This document shows positions 27,005 through 36,700 of a DNA stretch of 64,000 bases, piece after piece. The notes below the pieces were generated by a model that was not told the origin of the DNA, did not search any database, and saw nothing but the letters and a program-made list of their open reading frames with translations. Source of the stretch: Myxococcus fulvus (GTDB taxonomy: Bacteria; Myxococcota; Myxococcia; Myxococcales; Myxococcaceae); assembly GCF_900111765.1 (NCBI RefSeq), contig NZ_FOIB01000001.1:1054001-1118000 (forward strand), in the 5' to 3' direction. The position numbers and the translations under genes are program-made. Each line of letters opens with the position of its first letter. Position 1 is the stretch's first letter.

Positions 27005-28888
27005 ATGGGCTGGGTGCTCTGGGCGCTGGAGACGTCATGGGCGGTGGCCGCCGCGTGGGCCCTGTCCGCGGCGCTCCTGCGTGAGCGCTCCACGCTGGAG
27101 CGCTGTATGGCCGCGCTCCTCTTCGGCACCGCGAGCGTCCTCACCTGCGTGCAGGCGCTGGGGCTCGTGGGGCAGCTCGGTCGACTCCAGCTGGCCCTCG
27201 TGGGCTTCGCGCTCCACGGCGGGATGCTCGGCTGGAGCGTGCGGAGGGTGGGGCTCGCGGAGCTGCGCTCGCGACTCGTGTCGGATGTGACGGCGCCGGT
27301 GCGGCTGTGGCGAGACATCCTCGCGCGTCAGGAGCTGGCCGCGTGGGCGCTGTTGCCGGCGGCGTGCGCGCTCATCGTCTCGGGTTCCATCGCGTGGCAC
27401 TTCCCCAACTGGGCCTGGGACGTCGTCTGGTACCACACGCCGAAGACGAGCTACGCGGTGCAGACGGGCCGCATCACCTGGGTGGACACGTCCGTCTGGT
27501 ACGTCAATGGCTACCCCGAGCTGACCGAGCTGCTCTCCGTCTGGCACGTGCTGCTTCCCCACCACTCGCGGCTGGAGGACCTGGCGCAGCTTCCCTTCGG
27601 CCTGCTGGGGGCGCTCACCGTGGCCGCGTTCTGCCGCCGCGCGAGCGCCAGCCCCGCGCTGTCCGCGTCACTGGGCGCGATGTGGCTGGCCCTGCCAGCG
27701 GTGGCCCTCCAGCTCCACACCACGCACGCGGACGTCGTCGCGGGCGCGCTGTTCATCACGGCCTTCTACTTCCTCACCGAGCGCGACTGGAGCCCCACCG
27801 CGCGCACGCTGACGCTGCTGGCGCTCGGTCTGTACGCGGGCACCAAGGTGACGGGGCTGTTCCATCTCGCGCTGGTGTCGCCGCTGCTGCTCGTCAGGGG
27901 CGTGCTGGTGCTGCGCGCGGCGAAGGGCGCGCGAGGGCGGGTGCTGGGACAGACGGGGCTCGCGCTGCTCCTGCTGCTGTGGATGGGGGCACCCACGTAT
28001 GTGGAGAACTCGGTCCGCACGGGCAACCCCTTCTGGCCCGCGCGCATGAAGGTGCTCGGACACGAACTCGAGGGGCCCATCGGCGCGGATGAAATCGCGG
28101 GTCCGCCCGCCTTCTTCGGCGCGCCCGGTGCCTTCGAGCGCATGGTGAGCAGTTGGACCGCGCCGGAGGGCATGTACTGGCCGGACGTGCGCGAGCGCGC
28201 ATTCGGCTGGCTCTTCCCGTACCTCCTGCTGCCCGCGCTCCTGTGGGTGAGCGCCACCGCGGTGTTCAGTCGGGAGCGACTGTCGCGGCTCGCGCTGCCG
28301 TTGCTCGCGGGCCTGTCCGTGCTGGTGCCCGCGGCGTGGTGGGGGCGCTTCACGCTGGGATTGCCCGCGGCGGGGCTGGTCGCCTTCGCGGTGCTGCACC
28401 GACAGGTGGGAACGCGTTACCTCCAGGTCGTCTTGTCCGCGCTCGCGGCGTTCCTCTGCGTGGCGTCCTACGCGAAGGCCTCGGTGGGGTATCAGGTGCT
28501 GCCCACGATGGGACGCCGCGCGGACCCGTCCCTGCGCGACGAGGACCGGGTGCGCATGCGCATGGGCTGGCTGTGGACGCCGGAGGCGGCGCGCCTGCGT
28601 GAGCGGGAGCTGCGGCCCGGTGACGTGGTGGCGTACGACAGCGCCACGTCGTTCCTCGGTGAGTACTGGACGTGGGATTTGCGCAACCGCGTCGAGTACG
28701 TGAATCACGAGGGGAACGACGGCGAGTATCTCGACCGGCTGCGGGCGCTGTCACCGCGCTGGGTGAGCGTGCGCAAGCACAGCCCCGCCGAGCGTCTGCT
28801 GCGCGCTCGTGCCGGCGCCTTCGAGAGACTGTTCGACTGTCCGTTGAGCTCGGCCGTCATGTACCGGGTCACCGGGAGCGACTGGTAG
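27005..28888 (+). CDS. Polytopic membrane protein, glycosyltransferase-39-like
   Basis: 627 residues from ATG 27005; the longer frame to 26870 lies inside plsC. About eleven hydrophobic helices fill the first 500 residues, then there is a soluble outer part (DDVVAYDSATSFLGEYWTW region). Between the first helices is WDVVWYHTPKTSYAVQTGRI, the acidic/aromatic loop seen in GT-C enzymes such as PMT/ArnT relatives that use polyprenyl-phosphate sugars. Dolichol-type mannosyl or arabinosyl transfer is possible, but the donor and acceptor are unknown. Seven bases after plsC. Confidence 0.75.
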   Translation: MGWVLWALETSWAVAAAWALSAALLRERSTLERCMAALLFGTASVLTCVQALGLVGQLGRLQLALVGFALHGGMLGWSVRRVGLAELRSRLVSDVTAPVRLWRDILARQELAAWALLPAACALIVSGSIAWHFPNWAWDVVWYHTPKTSYAVQTGRITWVDTSVWYVNGYPELTELLSVWHVLLPHHSRLEDLAQLPFGLLGALTVAAFCRRASASPALSASLGAMWLALPAVALQLHTTHADVVAGALFITAFYFLTERDWSPTARTLTLLALGLYAGTKVTGLFHLALVSPLLLVRGVLVLRAAKGARGRVLGQTGLALLLLLWMGAPTYVENSVRTGNPFWPARMKVLGHELEGPIGADEIAGPPAFFGAPGAFERMVSSWTAPEGMYWPDVRERAFGWLFPYLLLPALLWVSATAVFSRERLSRLALPLLAGLSVLVPAAWWGRFTLGLPAAGLVAFAVLHRQVGTRYLQVVLSALAAFLCVASYAKASVGYQVLPTMGRRADPSLRDEDRVRMRMGWLWTPEAARLRERELRPGDVVAYDSATSFLGEYWTWDLRNRVEYVNHEGNDGEYLDRLRALSPRWVSVRKHSPAERLLRARAGAFERLFDCPLSSAVMYRVTGSDW

Positions 28889-28958
28889 GTGTAGGGCGTC
28901 ACCCGAGGTTGGAATCCACGGCCTCGCTGAAAGGCCTGGTGCGGTATCTTTCCGCCCT

Positions 28959-31685
28959 ATGCGCCAACTCATCCTCTTGCTCCTGCTGCTGGCGGCGCCC
29001 GTCTGGGCCGCGGTTCCCTCGGGCTTCGTCGAGACTGTCTACACCTCCAATGACTTGAGTCAGGCGACGGGGATGGCGTGGGCGCCGGATGGCTCGGGCC
29101 GCCTGTTCATCACCATCAAGAACGGCCCCATCCGGGTCGTCTCGCTGAAGGACGGTGTTCCGGAGACGCAGCCGGGGAACACCACGCTGGTGACCCGCCT
29201 GTTCGCGACGGAGCCCGCGGTCCACACCAACAGCGAGTGCGGCGTCATCGGCATCGCGTTCGACCCGAACTACGTGGCCAACCGCTACGTCTACGTCTTC
29301 ATCACCGTGTCCGCGACGGAGCAGCAAATTGTCCGCTACACGGACGTCAACGGCGTGGGCACGGCGCGCACGGTGATTGTCTCGCGGCTGCCGACTCGTG
29401 GAGAGAACCACGATGGTGGTGGCATCGGCTTCGGGCCGGACGGCAAGCTGTACTTCGCGATTGGCGACCTGGGCAACGGCTCGGGCGTGGACGCGGACCT
29501 GACGTCGATGGCGGCGAAGGTGAGCCGGGCCAACCGTGACGGTACGCCGGTCAACGACAACCCGTTCAACGACGGCGTCGGCCCGAACAACGAGTACATC
29601 TGGGCGCGCGGCTTCCGGAACCCCTTCACCCTCACGTTCCAGCCGAGCACCGGCCAGCTGTGGGTCAACGTGGTGGGCACCGGCTACGAGCAGACCTTCG
29701 TGGTGCCCCGGCGCGGGCACGCCGGTTACAACGACTACGAGAACAACCAGCCGACCGGCAACGACTACATCACCCCGGTCATCAAGTACCGCACCAACGG
29801 CTTCGACACGCGCACCCTCACGGCCACCGGGGCCGCGCGCGCGGGCGGCGTCACCACCTTCACCACCACGGGCAACCACGGCTTCCGCAAGGGCGAGAAG
29901 CTCACGCTCGAAGGTGTGGGCGATGCCTCGTTCAACGGGGACTTCTACGTCGCGAGCGTCCCCAGCATGACCACGGTCACCGTCACCCAGTCGGGCCTGC
30001 CGGATGCGACGAGTGGCGGCGGCACCGCGAAGACCCAGGAGCTGGGCGGCTGCATGAACGGCGGCGTGTTCTACGACGCCACGCTCTTCCCGCCGGAGTA
30101 TCGCGGCAACTACTTCTTCGGCGACTACAACGACGCCACCTTCATGCGCGCCACGCTGGCCCAGGACAACACCGTGGCGACGGTGGACCTCTGGGGGACC
30201 AGCTTCTCGTCGTACGTGGATGCCTCGGTGGGGCCGGATGGCGCGCTGTACACCATCGGTGTCTCGGGCGGGCGCCTGCGCCGCATCGTCCCCACCACCA
30301 CGGGCCAGCGCCTGGTGGTGACGAACCTGTACCCGCGCGTGATGGAGGGCGGGAAGGCGACGTTCACGGTGGGCCTGGCGGAGGCTCCCACGACGTCCGT
30401 GGTGGTCGACGTGTTCCGAGCGCCGGGTGGCAGCTCGGACCTGCGCGTGTCCGGCGTGGCGACGTTCACCTTCACGCCGCAGGACTGGAGCACGCCTCGC
30501 GTGGTGACGATTGACGCGCTGGAGGACGCGGACAACGAGGTGGACACCGCCACCTTCACCGTGGCGTCGAGCGGCCTGACGTCCGAGTCCGTGCTGGCGA
30601 CCACCATCGAGGACAACTCCGCGCAGCTGGTGCTCTCCTCGAGCAACGTCGCGGTCCCCGAGGACGGCACGGCCACGTTCGACGTGTCGCTGACGCGCCA
30701 GCCCGCGCGCACCGTCACCGTCACCGTCACCCGCGCCTCGGGGGATGCGGACCTCACCGTGGAGTCGGGGGGCTCGCTCATCTTCAACGCGAGCAACTGG
30801 AACGCGCCCCAGACGGTGACGCTGCGAGCCGCCGCCGACGCGGACAACCAGGACGGCGTCGCACTCTTCACGGTGGCCGGCCCGGGGCTGGACGCGCGCA
30901 CCGTGACGGCGACGGAGGTGGACGACGAGGACCTGGCCCCCATCATCACCTCCACCGCGCCGACGCAGGCCGTGGTGGGCAATGTGTATCGCTATGACGT
31001 GGAGGCGCGTGCGCGGCCCGCGGCGACGTACTCGCTCACCACCGCGCCGACGGGCATGTCCATCGACGCGGCCACCGGCCTCATCACCTGGACGCCCACC
31101 GCCGTGTCGACGGCGGGCGAACCCGTCTCCGTGCGCGTGGCCAACAACGTGGCACCCGAGGCGACGCAGGCCTTCACCGTCACCGTGAAGCAGGACGACG
31201 CGCCCGTCGCCGTCCTCACGCGTCCCACACAGGATGAGCGTGTGTCCGGCGCGGGCGCGGAGTTCTACGGCGACTGCCAGGATGACGTGGGCTGCACGCG
31301 CGCGGAGTTCTTCGTGGACGGCGTGCAGCGCTACGTCGACGAGCGCACGGACAACCACTTCCACTTCGGCGGCGAGCACAACCGCTGGGACACGACGGAG
31401 CTCTCGCCCGGTGGACACCTGGTGCGCTTCGCCGTGGTGGACACCTCGGGGCAGCGGCACCACGTCGAGGTGAAGGTGTGCGTGGGCGAGGGAGACTGCA
31501 CGCTGGTGCCGCAGCCGGACCCGGGGCCGGTGCGGGACGGGGGCATGGGCTCCGATGGTGGGATGAGCCCGCCGGACCCGAAGGATGACAGTGGCTGCTC
31601 GTGTGGCAGCGCGCCGATGGGCTCGCTGGCGTGGGCCGCGCTGACGGCGCTGGCGCTGATGCGCCGCAAGCGTCGTCAGGACTGA
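28959..31685 (+). CDS. Secreted glucose/sorbosone dehydrogenase-like protein with MYXO-CTERM tail
   Basis: 908 residues. Signal peptide MRQLILLLLLLAAPVWA. Residues about 20-450 form a six-bladed propeller like PQQ-dependent soluble glucose/sorbosone dehydrogenases (GMAWAPDGSGRLFI, GENHDGGGIGFGPDGKLYFAIGDLG, RGFRNPF, GELGGCMNGGVFYD-like region). An 80-residue insert (about 285-365) interrupts the propeller. Then come two Calx-beta-like repeats (residues about 455-650), a putative-Ig segment (AVVGNVYRYDVEA), another Ig-like part, and the MYXO-CTERM tail: SGCSCG, a membrane helix and RRKRRQ. It should be displayed on the cell surface. Whether PQQ is bound is not visible. Confidence 0.85.
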   Translation: MRQLILLLLLLAAPVWAAVPSGFVETVYTSNDLSQATGMAWAPDGSGRLFITIKNGPIRVVSLKDGVPETQPGNTTLVTRLFATEPAVHTNSECGVIGIAFDPNYVANRYVYVFITVSATEQQIVRYTDVNGVGTARTVIVSRLPTRGENHDGGGIGFGPDGKLYFAIGDLGNGSGVDADLTSMAAKVSRANRDGTPVNDNPFNDGVGPNNEYIWARGFRNPFTLTFQPSTGQLWVNVVGTGYEQTFVVPRRGHAGYNDYENNQPTGNDYITPVIKYRTNGFDTRTLTATGAARAGGVTTFTTTGNHGFRKGEKLTLEGVGDASFNGDFYVASVPSMTTVTVTQSGLPDATSGGGTAKTQELGGCMNGGVFYDATLFPPEYRGNYFFGDYNDATFMRATLAQDNTVATVDLWGTSFSSYVDASVGPDGALYTIGVSGGRLRRIVPTTTGQRLVVTNLYPRVMEGGKATFTVGLAEAPTTSVVVDVFRAPGGSSDLRVSGVATFTFTPQDWSTPRVVTIDALEDADNEVDTATFTVASSGLTSESVLATTIEDNSAQLVLSSSNVAVPEDGTATFDVSLTRQPARTVTVTVTRASGDADLTVESGGSLIFNASNWNAPQTVTLRAAADADNQDGVALFTVAGPGLDARTVTATEVDDEDLAPIITSTAPTQAVVGNVYRYDVEARARPAATYSLTTAPTGMSIDAATGLITWTPTAVSTAGEPVSVRVANNVAPEATQAFTVTVKQDDAPVAVLTRPTQDERVSGAGAEFYGDCQDDVGCTRAEFFVDGVQRYVDERTDNHFHFGGEHNRWDTTELSPGGHLVRFAVVDTSGQRHHVEVKVCVGEGDCTLVPQPDPGPVRDGGMGSDGGMSPPDPKDDSGCSCGSAPMGSLAWAALTALALMRRKRRQD

Positions 31686-32314
31686 GTGCGTCGTCGCGAG
31701 TGTGGTGGGAGCGCTTGCCCGGTGGACAGATGCAGGGCGTCCGCCAGGGCAAGCGCGGGGGCGACGAGGGCCTCGAGGTCCTCATGGGCGGTGGGCACGC
31801 CCTCCTTCGCCACCTCCAGCATCCCCGCGATGATGGAGAGGCGGTGGTAGTGCCGGTGGGCGCGCAGCAGGGGCTCGCGCAGGGACGGTGTCAGGAGCAG
31901 CTCCCGCGTCCTGGGGGAGAGGTCGCGCAGGCTCAGGGCCGAGTCCAGCGCCGCGTCGCCCACCTCCTCGTCCACCTTGCCGAAGAGCTTGAGGAACTTG
32001 TCGCCGACGGTCTCCGTCTCGAGCTGGAGCTCCTGCGGCAGGGCGTCGCTCAGCTCCAGGCGCAGCACCGTGACGAAGCGGGCGCCCTTGCCGGTGCCGT
32101 ACTTCTCGGTGAGCAGCGAGAGCTGTTGCTCCCGGTAGAGCCCCTGCACCTCCAGGGCGTCACTGGCCTGGCTGAAGGTCCAGCCCTGACGCGTGGCGAA
32201 GATGCGCCAGGCCTGTCGCTGCTGACGCTTCTCCCGGGCGCTCAGGAAGAGGATGGTGGCGACGAAGAGCACCATCAGCGCGAGCATGAGGTACGGGGTG
32301 TGCTCGGAGGACAT
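31676..32314 (-). CDS. Unknown single-pass membrane protein
   Basis: 212 residues from ATG 32314, preferred over 32326 because GGAG then sits upstream at a usable distance. One N-terminal membrane helix (YLMLALMVLFVATILFLSA) then a soluble domain that begins KRQQRQAWRIFATRQGWTFSQ. The tail is rich in Leu and charged residues. No family recognised. Its end overlaps the sugar dehydrogenase gene by 10 bases on the other strand. Confidence 0.75.
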   Translation of the reverse strand: MSSEHTPYLMLALMVLFVATILFLSAREKRQQRQAWRIFATRQGWTFSQASDALEVQGLYREQQLSLLTEKYGTGKGARFVTVLRLELSDALPQELQLETETVGDKFLKLFGKVDEEVGDAALDSALSLRDLSPRTRELLLTPSLREPLLRAHRHYHRLSIIAGMLEVAKEGVPTAHEDLEALVAPALALADALHLSTGQALPPHSRRRTQS

Positions 32315-32550
32315 GGCGCCAAGCATCTCCGCCTGGGGCTGGTGGGGCCAGTCTCCCCAGCGGGTTCTTCCGTGTCTTCGAGACTCGCGGGGCCGGGTGG
32401 CTCGGCAACCCCCTGGAATTGCAGCGGCCTGGGCACATGTCAGAGGGAGCGTGTAAGGGAGCAGGCGCCCGGCGCTTGGAGCGGATGGCTTCCCTGAAGG
32501 AGGCTGCCGGCCGGCCCGAGTGCCGTGGGGTGAGGGAGGGTGAACGCGGG

Positions 32551-33795
32551 ATGCGCTTGCTGCACACGTCGGACTGGCATCTGGGGCACACGCTGTACGA
32601 CGTCTCGCGCGAGGCGGAGCACGGCGCGTTCCTGGAGTGGCTGCTGGACACGCTGGAGGCCCAGGCGGTGGACGCGCTGCTGGTGGCCGGCGACATCTTC
32701 GACACCGCCAACCCCAGCGCCGAGGCCCAGGCCGCGTGGTACCAGTTCATCGCGAAGGCTCGCCGGCGGCTGCCCCGACTGGACGTGGTGGTCATCGGTG
32801 GCAACCACGACTCGGCCGCGCGCCTGGATGCGCCGGACCCGTTGTTCGCGGCGCTGGGCGTGAAGGTGGTGGGTGGGCTGCCGCGCGTGGGCGGTGTGCT
32901 GGACTTGGAGCGGCTGCTGGTGCCGGTGCACGACGCGAAGGGACACGTGGGCGCATGGGTGGCGGCGGTGCCGTACCTGCGGCCGTCGGACCTGCCGCCG
33001 GTGCGCGAGGAGGTGGGGGACAGGCTCGTGGCGGGGGTGAGGGCGGTGTACTCGGAGGTGCTGGAGGCGGCGCGGCTCAGGCGCCGGCCGGGGCAGGCGC
33101 TGGTGGCCATGGGCCACTGCTACATGACGGGCTCGGAGCTGTCGGAGCTCAGCGAGAGGAAGATCCTCGGCGGCAATCAGCACGCGCTGCCCGTGGAGCT
33201 GTTCCCCGAGGACGTCGCGTACGCGGCGCTGGGGCACCTGCACAAGGCGCAGCGCGTGGGGGGGCGCGAGGGCGTTCGCTACAGCGGCTCTCCGTTGCCC
33301 TTGTCGCTGTCGGAGGCGAACTATCGCCATCAGGTGTTGGTGGTGGACTTGAAGGACGGGGCGCTGGAGGCCGTGGAGTCGGTGCCGGTGCCGCGTCGGG
33401 CGGAGATGGTGCGGGTGCCCGCGCGAGACGCGGCGACGCTCGAGGAGGTGGTGGGGTTGCTGGAGGCGCTGCCGGCGATGGAGGAGGGCGTGCCGGATTG
33501 GCGGCGTCCCTATCTGGAGGTGTGCGTCTCGTTGCCCCGGCCCGAGCCGGCGCTGCGCCTGAAGGTGGAGAAGGCGCTCGAGGGACGCGCGGCGCGGCTG
33601 GTGAAGCTGACGCCCGCGTACACGGGGACGGGGGGCGCGCTGGCGGAGGCGCGGCCGGGGCTGTCGCTGCGGGAGCGCACGCCGGAGGACGTGTTCCGGG
33701 CGCGGTATGCGCGTGACTACGAGGAGCCTCCCACGGAGGGGTTGTTGGAGGCGTTCCACACGCTGCTGACGCAGGTGCAGGAGGACGCGTCATGA
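32551..33795 (+). CDS. sbcD: Exonuclease SbcCD, D subunit (Mre11-like nuclease)
   Basis: 414 residues from ATG 32551, with GAGGGAGG upstream. Metallophosphoesterase motifs are in order: TSDWHLGH, AGDIFDTANP, GGNHDS, GHCYMTGSE and GHLHKAQ. Two Mn ions bound by these residues cut DNA ends and hairpins together with SbcC. The stop overlaps the sbcC start (ATGA), as is common for this pair. The protein processes replication-blocking palindromes and double-strand breaks. Confidence 0.96.
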   Translation: MRLLHTSDWHLGHTLYDVSREAEHGAFLEWLLDTLEAQAVDALLVAGDIFDTANPSAEAQAAWYQFIAKARRRLPRLDVVVIGGNHDSAARLDAPDPLFAALGVKVVGGLPRVGGVLDLERLLVPVHDAKGHVGAWVAAVPYLRPSDLPPVREEVGDRLVAGVRAVYSEVLEAARLRRRPGQALVAMGHCYMTGSELSELSERKILGGNQHALPVELFPEDVAYAALGHLHKAQRVGGREGVRYSGSPLPLSLSEANYRHQVLVVDLKDGALEAVESVPVPRRAEMVRVPARDAATLEEVVGLLEALPAMEEGVPDWRRPYLEVCVSLPRPEPALRLKVEKALEGRAARLVKLTPAYTGTGGALAEARPGLSLRERTPEDVFRARYARDYEEPPTEGLLEAFHTLLTQVQEDAS

Positions 33796-36700
33796 AGGTC
33801 CTCGGCATCCGGGGCAGCAACCTGACGAGCTTCGCGGGGAACTTCGAGCTGGAGCTGGACCGTCCTCCGCTCGACCGGCTGGGGCTGTTCGCGATTACGG
33901 GCGCGACGGGGGCGGGCAAGAGCACGCTGCTGGATGCGCTCTGTCTGGCGTTGTTCGACCGGACGCCGAGGTTGGGAGGACGGGGCGGCGTGCCGGTGGG
34001 GCGCGCGGACGAGGAGGAGGAGGCGCGGCTGTCGGCGTACGACGTGCGCGGCATGTTGCGGCGGGGCGCGGCCGAGGGCTTCGCGGAGGTGGACTTCCAG
34101 GGGAAGGACGGCAAGCGCTACCGGGCGCGCTGGAACGTGTGGCGGGCGCGTGGGCGGGCGGAGGGGCGGTTCCGGCCGCAGGAGATGAGCCTGACGGAGG
34201 TGGCCTCGGGACAGCAGTTCGGCCGCACCAAGGGCGAGGTGCTGGTGGCCATCCAGGAGCGGCTGGGGTTGTCGTTCGACCAGTTCCGCCGCTCGGCGTT
34301 GCTCGCGCAGGGAGAGTTCGCGGCCTTCTTGAAGGCGGACGCGAGCGAGCGCGCGGAGCTGCTGGAGCGGATGACGGGCACGGAGGTGTACAGCCGGCTG
34401 TCCATCCGCGCGCACGAGAAGAACAAGGCGGAGCAGGAGGCGCTGGCGAAGCGTGAGCAGGGGCTGGCGGCGATTGTGCTGATGGAGGCACAGGAGCGCG
34501 GGGCGGCGGAGGCGCGGCTCGTCGAGGAGGCGCGGGCGCGGGCGGAGGTGGAGACGAAGCTCGTGCAGGCGGAAGGGGCGGCGGCGTGGCACGCGGAGCG
34601 CTCCGCGTTGGTGCGGGCGTTTCGTGAGGCGGAGGAGAAGGAGGTCCGGGCGGCGCAGGCGCTGGAGGCGGCGGCGCCTCGGGCGAGGAAGCTGGAGGAG
34701 GTGCGCGCGGCGGAGTCCTTCCGGGAGGTGGTGACGGCGGCGGAGGTCGCGGGGCGGCGGTGGGAGGACGCGGAGGCGGCGCGGCGAGCGCGCGCGGAGG
34801 AGGTGGAGGCGGCGAGGGCTCGGGCCTTCCAGGCGGTGGGGGTGTTGAAGGGGGCGGAGGAGGCGCGGGCGGCGGCGCGGACGGCGCAGGAGGAGGCGAC
34901 TCCGGCGTTGGAGGAGGCGGCGGCGCTGGACGCGCGGTGTGAGGCGACGGCGCGCGACGCGGACGAGGCGCGGGCGCGGGCGAAGGCGTCGCGGGAGGGA
35001 GAGGTCTCGGCGCGGGGGGCGTTGGAGGAGGTCGCGGCGCGGGAGGAGGAGGCGCGAGCGAAGGAGGAGGCGGCGCGGGCGTGGCTGGTGGAGAAGGCCC
35101 ACTGGGAGGCGTTGGCGAAGGAGTGGCCGCGCTGGCAGCGGGAGCTGGAGCGGTACGAGGTGGCGCTGGGGGAGGGGAGCGCGGCGCGGACGCAGGTGGA
35201 GACGCAGCGCGCGGAGGTGGACCGGCTGCGGGAGTCCACGCGGCTGAGGACGCGGGAGCGGGACGCGGCGGCGGAGGCCGAGGCGCGGGCGCAGGCGGCG
35301 GCGACGCACGCCGAGGCCGTGTTGGGAGAGGGCACGGCCGTGGAGCGGCGCGTGCTGCGCGAGTCGCTGCTGGCGAGGCGGGAGGCGCTGCGGGCGCTGG
35401 AGTCGGCGCGACAGGGTTTGTGCTCGGCGGAGTCGGAGGCCCGGCGGGCGGAGCAGGAGGCGGTGGCGGCGCGTGGGGAGGTGGAGGCCGCGTCGGTGGA
35501 GGTGCGGCAGGCGGCGGAGCGTCGGCTGGAGGGTGACGCGGCGCTGAAGGAGGCGCGGCGGGCGCTGTCGGTGGCGCAGGCCACGCAGGGCCATGCGGCG
35601 CAGCGGGCGCTCTTGCGTGAAGGCGAGGCGTGTCCGCTGTGTGGCGCGACGGAGCATCCGTATCGGCACGAGCTGCCGGCGCTCGACGGGTTGGTGGCGC
35701 AATCGGCCGCGCGCGTGGAGACCCTGGAGGCAGAGCGGGCCGAGTGCTCGCGAGCGGAGGTGGCGGCGAGCGCGAAGCAGGCCGAGGCGCGGGCGCGGAT
35801 GTCCCAGTCCGAGTCGCGGCGTGACAGCGCGAAGGCCCAGTGCGTGGAGCACGGCGCGGCCTGGGGACGCGGGCGTGAGCAGTGGCGGCGCGTGGAGAGC
35901 GAGGCGGTGCGAGGCGGGAGGGCGCGTGACTCGCGCGATGCTGCGTCGGGTGGAGCAGGGCACACCGAGGTTGACGCGTCCACCGTGCGCGCGAGTGATG
36001 CAAGGTCCGTGAGCGGGCAGGCGTTGCGCCATGAGCCGACTGCTCACTCGGGGGCACCGGTTGAAGGCTCGTCGGCCACCGCACAGTCCGGCGTGGCGAT
36101 GCCTCCGGAGGCAGGAGCCTCGGTCGAGGCCGGGACCTGGCTGGAGTCCACGGTCGCGCGAGTCCAGGCGCGGCTCGCTGCATTGAAGTCGGAGGAGGAG
36201 GCCGCGGAAGGACTGGAGCGCGCGGCGCGCGAGGCCCGCGCGGCGCTCGAGACGCAGCGCTCCCGCCGCGAGGTCGCAGTCGATGCGCTTCGCCGCGCGG
36301 AAGAAGCCTTCACGCGAGCGGAGAGCGCGCTGCGCGAGGGACTGGCGCGAGTCGAGGCCGCCGACGTGGTGGTGCGTCAGGTGCTCGCGGACGTGGGGCC
36401 CATCTTCGCGTCCGACGTGGGATGGGAGGGGAAGCTGGAGGCCGCGCCCGCGGACTTCCGTCAGAAGTGCGGCAAGCGCGTCTCCATGTGGAAGGAGCGG
36501 GAGAAGCTCGTCGAGGACGCGAAGGCCCTCGAGAAGAAGGAGCAGGAGCAGCGGGCGCGAGCGCAGGGACAGCTGGAGGCGAGCACCCGGCGCGCCGAGG
36601 ACGACGCGGCCCAGGCGGCGCTCAAGGAACAGGCGCGCGCGGACGCGACCCGGGCCCGCGCGGCGCTGCTCGGAGGCCGTCCGACGCAGGAGGTCCGCGC

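Noticed and set aside
33717..36183. Two very long minus-strand open frames (776 and 762 codons) opposite sbcC
   Set aside because: They are Arg/Pro/Ala-rich shadows of the Glu/Ala/Arg-coding coiled coil; no motifs, and sbcC on the plus strand is complete.
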